Shown here: positions 15,519 to 23,951 of the stretch, piece after piece
How positions within the stretch are numbered: the stretch's first letter is position 1
How the letters are laid out: the number at the start of each line of letters is the position of its first letter
NCBI RefSeq assembly: GCF_018388465.1
Contig: NZ_CP074404.1
Coordinates: forward strand, 2,356,001 to 2,420,000
Source: Cellulomonas fengjieae
GTDB lineage: Bacteria; Actinomycetota; Actinomycetes; Actinomycetales; Cellulomonadaceae
DNA: 64,000 bases
Direction: 5' to 3'
The notes under the pieces: generated by a model
Database searches by the model: none
What the model saw: only the letters and a program-made list of their open reading frames with translations
What the model was told of the DNA's origin: nothing
Position numbers and translations under genes: made by a program

Positions 15519-16826
15519 TCACACGAGGACGGCCGGTCCGCCGTGCCGCGGCGGGTGGACCAGGCGCGCGTGCAGCTCGGCCGCGGAGACGTCGGTGAGC
15601 GAGGCCACCTGGTCGATCACCACGCGCAGGCGCGCGGCGTCGTCTCCGGCCTGCGCCCAGTCCGCGGCGAACGGCGGCTCCAGGGCGATCGGTGCACGCT
15701 CCGACAGCACGTGCACCAGGTCGACGAGCACCTCGCGCTGCCGGTGGTACAGCGGCTCCAGCTCGCGCGGCGCCATGACGTAGGTGACGGCCAGGCCCTT
15801 GAGCACCAGGATCTCGGCGAGCGTCTCGTGCGGGACGATCAGGTCGGCCGCGTAGCGGGTGAGCGGCCCGGGGCCGTACTCCTCGCGCGTGGCCAGCTGC
15901 GAGGCCTTGGCGAACCTGCCGATCAGCTGGCTCGTGGCGTCCTTGAGCGACGCCAGCGCAGCACGGGAGCCGTCGAACCCCGGGCGCCACAGCCGCGCAC
16001 GGACCAGCCGGTCGATCGCGTCCTGCAGCCCTTGCTCGCTCACCGCGTCCCCGTACCAGGTGTGCACCGCCTCGACCACGCGGTCGCGCTCGGTCGCGAC
16101 GCCGAGCACCTCCAGGTCCAGCCGCCCGCCGACGACCGCGTCCTCGACGTCGTGCACCGAGTAGGAGATGTCGTCGGCCAGGTCCATCACCTGCGCCTCG
16201 AGGCACTTGCGCGCGTCCGGGGCCGGCTCACGGAGCCACTCGAACACCGGCAGGTCGTCCTCGTACACGCCGAACTTGTGCGTCGGCCGGCCGCTGGCCG
16301 CGCTCACCGGCCCCTGCCCGTGCCGCCACGGGTACTTGACCGAGGCGTCGAGGCTGGCGCGGGTCAGGTTGAGCCCCACCGCGCGACCGTCGGGGGCGAC
16401 GACCTTGGGCTCCAGCCGGGTCAGCAGCCGCAGCGTCTGGGCGTTGCCCTCGAAGCCGCCGATCCCCTTCGCCAGCTCGGCCAGCGCACGCTCGCCGTTG
16501 TGCCCGAACGGGGGGTGCCCCAGGTCGTGCGCCAGGCAGGCGGTGTCGACGATGTCCGGGTCGCAGCCCAGCGCCTTGCCGATCTCCCGGCCCACCTGCG
16601 CGACCTCGAGGGTGTGCGTGAGCCGCGTGCGGACGAAGTCGTCCGACGACGGCCCGAGCACCTGCGTCTTGGCGCCGAGGCGGCGCAGCGCCGAGGAGTG
16701 CACGAGCCGCGCCCGGTCGCGCTCGAAGGCCGTCCGCTCACGCGACTTCACCGGCTCGGTGACCCAGCGCTCCCGGTCGGCGTCGACGTACCCGTCGACG
16801 TCCAGGGACTGGTCCAGTGCGGTCAC
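15519..16826 (-). CDS. dgt: Deoxyguanosinetriphosphate triphosphohydrolase-like HD protein
   Basis: This 435-aa HD-domain enzyme hydrolyses dNTPs to nucleoside and triphosphate. The metal site is visible: His71 in RTRLTHTLEVAQ, and His100-Asp101 in CLAHDLGHPPFGHNGE. DLADDISYSVHDVEDA supplies the later conserved Asp. It starts with GTG 16826 and lies 16 bases upstream of dnaG, the usual actinobacterial dgt-dnaG pair. Its usual upstream neighbour dusB is now about 10.5 kb away, beyond the maltose locus. Confidence 0.94.
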   Translation of the reverse strand: MTALDQSLDVDGYVDADRERWVTEPVKSRERTAFERDRARLVHSSALRRLGAKTQVLGPSSDDFVRTRLTHTLEVAQVGREIGKALGCDPDIVDTACLAHDLGHPPFGHNGERALAELAKGIGGFEGNAQTLRLLTRLEPKVVAPDGRAVGLNLTRASLDASVKYPWRHGQGPVSAASGRPTHKFGVYEDDLPVFEWLREPAPDARKCLEAQVMDLADDISYSVHDVEDAVVGGRLDLEVLGVATERDRVVEAVHTWYGDAVSEQGLQDAIDRLVRARLWRPGFDGSRAALASLKDATSQLIGRFAKASQLATREEYGPGPLTRYAADLIVPHETLAEILVLKGLAVTYVMAPRELEPLYHRQREVLVDLVHVLSERAPIALEPPFAADWAQAGDDAARLRVVIDQVASLTDVSAAELHARLVHPPRHGGPAVLV

Positions 16827-16857
16827 GCCCCCAGCCTAACGAGCCGCCACGACGCGA

Positions 16858-18726
16858 CTACGCGAGCCGCCAGACCTGGACGCCCGGCCCGTCACCCGGG
16901 AGCACCAGCGCCCCGTCCACGAGCCGCAGGTCACCGCCGCCGTACAGGTTCTGCGCGCGTTCGCCGGGCGCCAGCAGGTGGCCCGGCAGCAGGGCACCGC
17001 TCCACGGGCCGCGCGCGAGCAGGACCAGCACGCGCTCGTCGGCGGTCTCGCGCAGGAAGGCCACGGCGTCGTCGGTCACCACGGCCCAGCGCAGGCCTCC
17101 GGTACGCAGCGCGACCGACGAGCGGCGCAGGGCGGCGAGCCGGCGGTACGTCTCGAACGTCGTGGCGTCCCAGTGCGGGCCACCGCCGGCGTCGATCTCG
17201 TCCCACGGCATGCTCGCCCGCGCGTGCTCGCCGTTCTCGCCGGTCATGCCGCCCTCGTCGCCCGCGAACACGACCGGCGTGCCGGGATAGGTGAACAGCA
17301 TGGCCGCGGCCACCTCGGCACGCTCGCGGCTGCCGACGACCGTGCGCAGCCGCGCCGTGTCGTGGGACGCCAGCATGTTCCACTGGTGCCGCGTGACGGA
17401 CCACGGCACGGCGGCGTCGAAGTCGCGCATGGTCTCGACCATCGTCCGGCCGCTGCGGCGCGGGACGACGACCGGCATGCCGATGAACGGCAGGGTGCTG
17501 CCCGGCTCGACCAGCCACGACCACACGGGGCGCGTGAACGCCGAGTAGTTCATGTTGACGTGCCAGCCGCCGACGCCCATGTCCGCGCCGGCGTCGTGGA
17601 AGTGCTCGGAGACCAGGACCGCGTCGCGGTTGTGCGCCCGCATCGTCGACCGGATCATCCGCGCGACCTCGTGCGTCTGGTCCTGCCCCCCGTAGCGGCC
17701 GGTCATGTTGGCGACGTCGATACGCCAGCCGTCCAGGCCGTAGGGCGGACGCAGCCACCGCGCGATGACCGACTCCGGTCCCTCGACCATCCGGCCGGCC
17801 AGGCCGGGTGCCGACCAGTCCAGCTTGGGCAGGGAGGCGTGCTCGAGCCAGCCGACGTAGCCCGGCGGCTCGTCGGAGGGGTAGTAGAACCGCGCCTCCT
17901 CGCTGGAGGGGTCGGCCTGCGCGGTCACGAACCACTCGTGGCCCGCCCCGGTGTGGTTGGTCGTGAGGTCCCCGACCAGGCGCATCCCCCGCGCGTGCAG
18001 CTCGCTCGACAGCGACGCCAGCGCCTGGTCGCCGCCCAGCAGCGGGTCGACGCGGTCGAACGTGCTCGCGTCGTAGCGGTGGTTGGACCGGGCGGGGAAG
18101 ATCGGGGTCAGGTAGAGCGTGTCGACCCCCAGTCTCTGCAGGTGGTCGAGCCGCGACTGGATGCCGGGCAGGTCACCGCCGAACAGCTGGGTCGAGGTGT
18201 CCCGGCCGAGGGCCGCAGGCTCCGTGCCCCAGGCCACCGGCTGCGCCCAGTCCGGCAGCGGCCCGGCGGGTTCGCCGTGGTGGCCGCTCGACCGGGCGAA
18301 CCGGTCCGGGAACACCTGGTACACGAACGCCGTGTCCAGCCACGCGGGCGCCGGGTCGTGCGCCGACAGCCTGAAGTCGGCGGCGTCCGGGACGTCACGC
18401 TGGTGCGCCCCGCGCCCGTTGAGCCACCGGTAGCCGCCCGGTTCGTCCAGCAGGAACCGGTAGCTGGTGAGCGGGTTGTGCACCAGGACGTCGGCGACGT
18501 ACCACCGCTCGTGCTCGGTCTCCTGGTCGAGCCGCGCCGGCTCGAGCCGAGGCTCGCCGTCGCGGATCGTGCGCAGCCAGACGGCACGCTCCGTGCCGGA
18601 GGCCGGGACCCGGACCCGGACCGGGACGCGCTCGCCGAGCGCGGCCCCGGCCGGTGCGTACAGCGGTGACCCGTCGTGGTGCGGGGTGTCGAGAAGGTGC
18701 GCGACGGGGCCTCGCATCGCCGTCAT
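16858..18726 (-). CDS. GH13 alpha-glycosidase (cyclomaltodextrinase/neopullulanase type)
   Basis: This 622-aa cytoplasmic enzyme hydrolyses imported maltodextrins. An N-terminal beta domain of about 110 residues (VPVRVRVPASGTERAVWLRT) resembles CBM34-type domains of cyclomaltodextrinases. The GH13 barrel carries DLTTNH (243-248), nucleophile Asp327 in GWRIDVAN, acid/base Glu364 in VLVSEHF and HD 445-446 in LASHDTAR. No signal peptide is present. ATG 18726 overlaps the malG stop as ATGA, so it is coupled as the last gene of the malEFG operon. Exact bond specificity cannot be told by eye. Confidence 0.88.
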   Translation of the reverse strand: MTAMRGPVAHLLDTPHHDGSPLYAPAGAALGERVPVRVRVPASGTERAVWLRTIRDGEPRLEPARLDQETEHERWYVADVLVHNPLTSYRFLLDEPGGYRWLNGRGAHQRDVPDAADFRLSAHDPAPAWLDTAFVYQVFPDRFARSSGHHGEPAGPLPDWAQPVAWGTEPAALGRDTSTQLFGGDLPGIQSRLDHLQRLGVDTLYLTPIFPARSNHRYDASTFDRVDPLLGGDQALASLSSELHARGMRLVGDLTTNHTGAGHEWFVTAQADPSSEEARFYYPSDEPPGYVGWLEHASLPKLDWSAPGLAGRMVEGPESVIARWLRPPYGLDGWRIDVANMTGRYGGQDQTHEVARMIRSTMRAHNRDAVLVSEHFHDAGADMGVGGWHVNMNYSAFTRPVWSWLVEPGSTLPFIGMPVVVPRRSGRTMVETMRDFDAAVPWSVTRHQWNMLASHDTARLRTVVGSRERAEVAAAMLFTYPGTPVVFAGDEGGMTGENGEHARASMPWDEIDAGGGPHWDATTFETYRRLAALRRSSVALRTGGLRWAVVTDDAVAFLRETADERVLVLLARGPWSGALLPGHLLAPGERAQNLYGGGDLRLVDGALVLPGDGPGVQVWRLA

Positions 18727-19625
18727 CCCTTGACCGCACCAGCCGTCAGGCCGGAGACGATGTACTTCTGCAGGAACAGGAACAGCAGCATCACGGGGAG
18801 GGCCGCGAGCACCGCGCCCGCGGCGAACAGGCCCCACTGCGCGGTGCGCTCGTCGGCCGCCCAGAAGAAGAGACCGAGCGCGAGCGTGTACTCCTCGGGC
18901 CTCTGCAGGACCACCTTGGCGATGATGAACTCGCCGAACGTGCCGATGAACGACAGGAACCCGACGACCGCGAGGATCGGTGCGACGAGCCGCAGGATGA
19001 TGGTCCAGAAGATCTGCGCGTGGCTGGCGCCGTCGATCTTCGCGGCCTCGTCCAGCTCACGGGGCACGGTGTTGAAGAACCCGTACATGAGGAACGTGTT
19101 CACCCCGAGGGCGCCGCCGAGGTAGACCGCGATGAGCCCGTACCGGCTGTTGAGCCCGAGCGCGGGGAACACCTCCCCGATGGAGAGCAGGACGAGGAAG
19201 ATCGCGACGAACGCCAGCATCTGCGGGAAGATCTGGATGATCAGCAGGGTGGTCAGGCCACCGCGGCGGCCCTTGAACCGGAACCGCGAGAACGCATACG
19301 CGGCGGCACCTCCCATGAGCACGGTGCCCACGGCGGTCACCGTGCAGATGATGAGGGAGTTCGCGAACCAGCTCCCGTACCCGCGGCCCCACAGTTCCCC
19401 GTAGTTCTGCAGGTCGACCGTGCGGAACAGGTCGTTCGAGCCGGTCAGCGTGCCGCCGGGGTTCAGCGACGCCGACAGCACGTACACCAGCGGCAGGACG
19501 CAGACGACGATCATCACGAGGCCGATGACGTGCCGCCAGCCGATCTCGATCCACCAGCGGCGCCCGCGGAGGGACATGTCGCGCTCCACGAAGGTGTCGG
19601 TCCGATCCACGAGTGTGTCGGCCAT
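18723..19625 (-). CDS. malG: Maltose/maltodextrin ABC transporter permease MalG
   Basis: This 300-aa inner-membrane permease has six hydrophobic segments, and the EAA loop PRELDEAAKIDGASHAQIFW couples it to the ATPase. The C-terminus ends LTAGAVKG, as in MalG proteins. The ATG at 19625 has GAGGAG upstream and starts 1 base after the malF stop. Together with MalF it forms the channel. The next gene, a GH13 enzyme, overlaps its stop. Confidence 0.93.
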   Translation of the reverse strand: MADTLVDRTDTFVERDMSLRGRRWWIEIGWRHVIGLVMIVVCVLPLVYVLSASLNPGGTLTGSNDLFRTVDLQNYGELWGRGYGSWFANSLIICTVTAVGTVLMGGAAAYAFSRFRFKGRRGGLTTLLIIQIFPQMLAFVAIFLVLLSIGEVFPALGLNSRYGLIAVYLGGALGVNTFLMYGFFNTVPRELDEAAKIDGASHAQIFWTIILRLVAPILAVVGFLSFIGTFGEFIIAKVVLQRPEEYTLALGLFFWAADERTAQWGLFAAGAVLAALPVMLLFLFLQKYIVSGLTAGAVKG

Positions 19626-19626
19626 C

Positions 19627-21243
19627 TCAGATCTCCTCGAGGGTGCGCGTACGACGGAAGGCGAGGTAGGCGATGACTCCGACCACGATGAAGATGAGGA
19701 TCGACAGCGCGCTCGCCAGTCCGTACTGCTTGGTCCCGCTCTCGAAGGCCACGGAGTAGACCATCGAGATGAGGAGGTCGGTGTGGCCCACCACGACCGG
19801 GGAGCCCACGAAGTTGGGACCACCACCGGTGAGCATGAAGATGAGCGAGAAGTTGTTGAAGTTGAACGCGAACGACGAGATGAGCAGCGGCGCCACCGAG
19901 ACCATGAGCAGCGGGAGCGTCATGGACTTGAAGATGCGCCACGGGCCCGCGCCGTCGATCCGCGCGGCCTCGATGGTGTCCGCGGGGATGGACTGCAGCG
20001 CCCCGGTGCAGACCAGGAACATGTACGGGAAGCCGAGCCAGAGGTTGACCAGCAGGATCGAGAGCTTGGCCAGCCAGGGGTCGGAGAGCCATGGGATGCT
20101 CGCGCCGCCGAGCAGGACCTCGTTCACGTACCCGAACTTCTCGTTCAGCATGCCGCGCCAGACGAGCGCGGACAGGAAGCCGGGGAACGCGTACGGGAGG
20201 ATGAGCAGCGAGCGGTAGATCTTGCGGCCGCGGATCCGGGGGTCGTTGAACACGATCGCCAGGAAGAGCCCGAGCGCGAACGTCGAGGCCACCGAGAGCG
20301 CCGCGAAGGCGAACGTCCAGGCGGTGATCTGCAGGAATGGGCCCGTGAGCCGGGAGTCGGTGAAGACCCGCGTGAAGTTGTCGAAGCCGACACCGACGCG
20401 CCACCCGGGGGTCAGGCGGTCGCCGTCCTCCGACACGAAGTTGCCGGTGTCCGCCGGGCTGAAGGTCTCGCCCGTGGCCGTGTCGACGAACGTGTCGCTG
20501 GCCTCGTCGTACGCGAGCGTGGGCTGGTACACGTAGCCGGTCGAACCGTCCTGCGTGCGCACCGAGCCCTCGGCCGGGTCGTCGGAGAACGGGACCCGCA
20601 GCTCGGTGATCGCCGCCTGGTCCTGGGCGATCTGGGCGAAGCCCAGGACCTCCCAGCCCGGGAGGGCCGTGACGCGGTCGCCCTCGACGGTGGCGTCGTC
20701 CACGGTCGTGAACGGCTCCTCGGCCGTGCCGACCTCGGCGTCGCCGTCCTGCACGATCGCGAACCCGAGCTCGCCATCGCGCGCCACGATCGTCAGCGGC
20801 AGCGTGGGCGAGCCCTCGACGCGGGTCTCGTTCTGGATCGAGATCGACTCGATCGCGTCGGCCTTGGTGGAGTTGTGCCCGTCGCCGTAGTTCGTGAACG
20901 CCACGTACCCGGTGTAGGCCATGACGAAGATCTGGTAGACGAGCAGGAAGAGCAGGCCCGGGACCAGGTACTTGGCGGGGACGGCGCGCTTGGAGAAGTA
21001 GACCCAGTTCGCGACGAGCAGCGCCACGACGAGGAACGCCACGATCCCCCATGACTGCACCGCCCAGGCGGTGAGGACCCCGTAGACGCCCAGCGCGTCG
21101 ACCAGGGCGATGAGGATGAGCTTCGCGAAGAAGCCCGGGGACATGTTCCGGGCGTGGGAGCCGTCGCCGCGCGAGCGGCGCCGGGACCTCGCGCCGGGCT
21201 CTTCCGGGGGCGCCGGGGGCGCCACGGTCTGCTGGTCGGTCAT
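19627..21243 (-). CDS. malF: Maltose/maltodextrin ABC transporter permease MalF (large P2-type loop)
   Basis: This 538-aa permease has a disordered N-terminus (about 35 residues), hydrophobic segments near residues 40-115, then an extracytoplasmic loop of about 165 residues (roughly 115-280). Six-segment permease architecture resumes with TAWTFAFAALSVASTFALGL. The EAA loop is IPADTIEAARIDGAGPWRIF. A large loop is also found in E. coli MalF, where the P2 domain touches the binding protein. ATG 21243 follows GGAGGACCTCGC. malE lies upstream across a long hairpin. Confidence 0.93.
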   Translation of the reverse strand: MTDQQTVAPPAPPEEPGARSRRRSRGDGSHARNMSPGFFAKLILIALVDALGVYGVLTAWAVQSWGIVAFLVVALLVANWVYFSKRAVPAKYLVPGLLFLLVYQIFVMAYTGYVAFTNYGDGHNSTKADAIESISIQNETRVEGSPTLPLTIVARDGELGFAIVQDGDAEVGTAEEPFTTVDDATVEGDRVTALPGWEVLGFAQIAQDQAAITELRVPFSDDPAEGSVRTQDGSTGYVYQPTLAYDEASDTFVDTATGETFSPADTGNFVSEDGDRLTPGWRVGVGFDNFTRVFTDSRLTGPFLQITAWTFAFAALSVASTFALGLFLAIVFNDPRIRGRKIYRSLLILPYAFPGFLSALVWRGMLNEKFGYVNEVLLGGASIPWLSDPWLAKLSILLVNLWLGFPYMFLVCTGALQSIPADTIEAARIDGAGPWRIFKSMTLPLLMVSVAPLLISSFAFNFNNFSLIFMLTGGGPNFVGSPVVVGHTDLLISMVYSVAFESGTKQYGLASALSILIFIVVGVIAYLAFRRTRTLEEI

Positions 21244-21305
21244 GCGAGGTCCTCCGGACACGGGTCACTGCTGCGGGGATCGCCGGGCTGGGGCGGCGGG
21301 AGCGA

Positions 21306-21345
21306 GAACGTCCCGCCGGGCAGCATGCCGCCCGGCGGGACGTTC
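21306..21345 (-). terminator. Intercistronic hairpin between malE and malF
   Basis: A perfect 16-bp stem (21306-21321 with 21330-21345, loop AGCATGCC) starts 10 bases after the malE stop and ends 63 bases before the malF start. No T run follows. Position and form match the structures that terminate part of transcription, or protect the malE mRNA, so that binding protein exceeds permease. Confidence 0.75.
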
Positions 21346-21354
21346 ACGAAGCCA

Positions 21355-22590
21355 TCACGCCTTGTCGATGGCGTCCTGGATGTTGGTCACCATGGTGTTC
21401 CATGCACCGGCCGGCTCGGCCTGTCCGCCGATGATCTGTGCCTCCGTGGCGCCCCAGAAGGCCCACACGGTGCTCATCGCGGGGATCGCCGGCATCGGGG
21501 CACCGGTCGCGCCGGCCTCGTTGAAGCCCTGAAGGATCGGGTTCTCGACCTTCGCGGCGGCAGCGGAGTTGGCGGGCATGCGGCCACCCTCCTCGTACAG
21601 ACGGTCCTGCGCGGCCTCGGTGGACAGGTAGTTGACCACGAGCTCGTTGGCGAGGACCGGGTTCTCCGACTTGGCCGAGATGAAGACGCCCTGGACGCCC
21701 ACGAACGGCTGCGCGGGCTGCCCACCGGCGCTCGGGACGGGGAGCACGGTGATGTCCATGCCCGCCTCCTCGAAGGCCGAGGTGTTCCACGGCCCGGTGA
21801 TCATGTACGGCGCCTGGCCGTCGAGGAACGCCTGCTTGGCCTTCTCGCCGTCGATCGCGAGCTGGAGGACCTGCTCCTGGCCGAGCTTGGCCAGGTACGC
21901 GGCGAACGCGTCGCCGGCCGGGCCGCCGAGCGCGAGCGTGTCGGTGTAGGAACCGTCCGCGCTCTGCTCGAAGACGGGGGCGCCGAACGAGGTCTGCAGC
22001 GGGTACAGGTGGTACGGGTCGGACGCGTCGCCCTGCTGGACGAGGACCGAGAACGGGGTGCCCGTGCCCTTGGCCTGCGCGACCAGCTCGTCGAACGTCG
22101 CGGCCGGCGTCTCCGTGAGGAGCGCGTTGTTGCGCACCAGGGCGATGTTCTCGATCGAGATCGGGACACCGTAGGTCTTGCCGTCGTACGTGACACCGGC
22201 GAGGGCCGACTCGGAGAAGTCGGCGGCCTTGTCGCCGAGCTCCACGGGTGCGACGACGCCGTTGTTGACCCACTCGCCCAGGCCGTCGTGCGCCGAGACG
22301 ATGATGTCGGGGCCCTCGCCGGTCGGGACCTGCGCGACGAAGTCCTTGCCGATGTCGCCCGAGGCCTTCTGGACCAGGTCGACCTTGATGTCGGTCTCGG
22401 CCGTGAACTCCTCGACGACCGGCTTCATCTCGTCGATGCGGGTGTCGTCCACCCACATCGTCAGCGTGCCGCCAGCCTGCTCGGCGGGTGCGCTGGACTC
22501 CGTGTCGGCCGGGTCCGACGAGCCGGAACAGGCGGCCAGGGCGAGCGTGATGCCCAGGGCCGCAGCGGTAAGGGGGATGCTCCGTCGCAT
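21355..22590 (-). CDS. malE: Maltose/maltodextrin-binding lipoprotein MalE
   Basis: This 411-aa binding protein starts MRRSIPLTAAALGITLALAA with lipobox LAAC (lipidated Cys21), then a Ser/Asp/Ala linker and GGTLTMWVDDTRIDEMKPVV, the first strand of the cluster-D maltodextrin-binding fold. AVGGYAF-like and WAFWGATEAQIIGG segments fit the family. It is anchored outside the membrane and delivers maltodextrins to MalFG. ATG 22590 has AGGAG upstream. A 205-base divergent region separates it from the LacI regulator and holds repeats of the GCAAC/GTTGC type. Confidence 0.93.
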   Translation of the reverse strand: MRRSIPLTAAALGITLALAACSGSSDPADTESSAPAEQAGGTLTMWVDDTRIDEMKPVVEEFTAETDIKVDLVQKASGDIGKDFVAQVPTGEGPDIIVSAHDGLGEWVNNGVVAPVELGDKAADFSESALAGVTYDGKTYGVPISIENIALVRNNALLTETPAATFDELVAQAKGTGTPFSVLVQQGDASDPYHLYPLQTSFGAPVFEQSADGSYTDTLALGGPAGDAFAAYLAKLGQEQVLQLAIDGEKAKQAFLDGQAPYMITGPWNTSAFEEAGMDITVLPVPSAGGQPAQPFVGVQGVFISAKSENPVLANELVVNYLSTEAAQDRLYEEGGRMPANSAAAAKVENPILQGFNEAGATGAPMPAIPAMSTVWAFWGATEAQIIGGQAEPAGAWNTMVTNIQDAIDKA

Positions 22591-22669
22591 CGTGTATCTC
22601 CTAGATCGAGGTAGTGAGCCGCAGCGGCAGATCCCTACGATCGACCAGCGTTGGCGTGATGACGCGACG

Positions 22670-22730
22670 GTAACCTCGTTGTGTCCGCGGCTGCAACTCG
22701 TTACGGTAAGTTGCGGCGAACCGTTGCAGA
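22670..22730. promoter_or_regulatory. Candidate LacI/MalR operator region for malE
   Basis: Three imperfect versions of the GCAAC-n2-GTTGC pattern occur in the divergent region: GTAACCTCGTTGT (from 22670), GCAACTCGTTAC (22693-22704), and GAACCGTTGCAG (near 22718-22729), whose complement begins CTGCAACGG. The clean form GCAACGCGTTGC lies upstream of the alpha-amylase gene at 27223. The shared pattern suggests control by the adjacent LacI-family protein. This is inference from sequence similarity. Confidence 0.5.
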
Positions 22731-22795
22731 AGCGTGACTCGGAGGATCCTCCGGTCCTCTGACAGCGGTGGCTGCTACCCGGACAAAGGAGTGTC

Positions 22796-23869
22796 GTGGT
22801 CCCCACCGTGCCCATCGCGCGAACCCGCCTGACGGATCTTGCCGAGCAGGCCGGGGTCAGCACGGCGACGGTGTCGCGGGTCCTCAACGGCAAGCACGGC
22901 GTGTCGGCGCAGGCGCGCCAGGCCGTGCTCGCAGCCCTGGACGTGCTCGGGTACGAGCGCCCCGAGAAGCTGCGCACCCGCTCCGCCGGACTGGTCGGGC
23001 TCGTGGTCCCGGAGCTGTCGAACCCGGTGTTCCCCGCCTTCGCGCAGGTCATCGAGACGATGCTCACAGAGCGCGGCTACACGCCGCTGCTGTGCACCCA
23101 GTCCCCCGGTGGCACCACCGAGGACCAGTACGTCGAGATGCTGCTCGAGCACAACGTCGACGGCATCGTCTTCGTCTCCGGACTGCACGCCGACACGACG
23201 ACCAACATGTCGCGCTATCACCGGCTGCGCAGCCGCGGCATGCCGATCGTGCTGATCAACGGCCACGCCGACGAGGTCGACGCACCCTCGGTGTCCACCG
23301 ACGACTCCGCCGCCCTCGACCTCGCCTTCCGCCACCTGGTCTCCCTCGGCCACCGCAGCATCGGTCTGGCCATCGGCCCCGAGAGGTTCGTGCCCTCCGC
23401 GCGCAAGCGCACCGAGTTCGCGATCAACCTCGAGCGCCACCTCGGGGTCACCGACGCCGACCCGCACATCGTCACCACGCTGTTCACGGTCGAAGGGGGC
23501 CAGGCCGCGGCGCTCGACCTCCTCGACGGCGGCCACACGGCGATCATCTGCGGGTCCGACCTCATGGCCCTCGGCGCCATCCGTGCGGCCCGCTCCCGCG
23601 GACTGACCGTGCCCGGCGACCTCTCGGTCGTCGGCTTCGACGACTCCCCCCTGATCGCCTTCACCGACCCGCCCCTGACCACCGTCCGCCAGCCCGTGCT
23701 GTCCATGGGGCACGCCGCCGTCTCCGCCCTCGTCGCGGAGATCACCGGAACCCCCGCGTCTCGCACGGAGCTGAAGTTCCACCCCGAGCTCATCGTCCGC
23801 GACTCCACCGGTGCCGCGCCGGCGCTGACCTCGGTCGCTGTCACCCCAGAGGCGCCCGCCGTACCCTGA
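22796..23869 (+). CDS. LacI-family transcriptional regulator (maltose-type repressor)
   Basis: This 357-aa regulator has the LacI helix-turn-helix RLTDLAEQAGVSTATVSRVL at residues 10-29 and the hinge YERPEKLRTRSAGLVGLVVP. A periplasmic-binding-fold effector domain follows (ICGSDLMALGAIRAARSRGL, then VPGDLSVVGFDDSPL). GTG 22796 has GGAG upstream. It is divergent from malE and followed by a GH13 gene, the usual place of a MalR-type repressor. The inducer is expected to be maltose or a maltodextrin. Confidence 0.9.
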   Translation: MVPTVPIARTRLTDLAEQAGVSTATVSRVLNGKHGVSAQARQAVLAALDVLGYERPEKLRTRSAGLVGLVVPELSNPVFPAFAQVIETMLTERGYTPLLCTQSPGGTTEDQYVEMLLEHNVDGIVFVSGLHADTTTNMSRYHRLRSRGMPIVLINGHADEVDAPSVSTDDSAALDLAFRHLVSLGHRSIGLAIGPERFVPSARKRTEFAINLERHLGVTDADPHIVTTLFTVEGGQAAALDLLDGGHTAIICGSDLMALGAIRAARSRGLTVPGDLSVVGFDDSPLIAFTDPPLTTVRQPVLSMGHAAVSALVAEITGTPASRTELKFHPELIVRDSTGAAPALTSVAVTPEAPAVP

Positions 23870-23951
23870 CCGGCCGCGGGTTCCCGGTGGACCCACGCCC
23901 GGCAACGGCGCCTCCCCCCTCGAGATACACCCCGAAGTGAGGCATGCCCGC

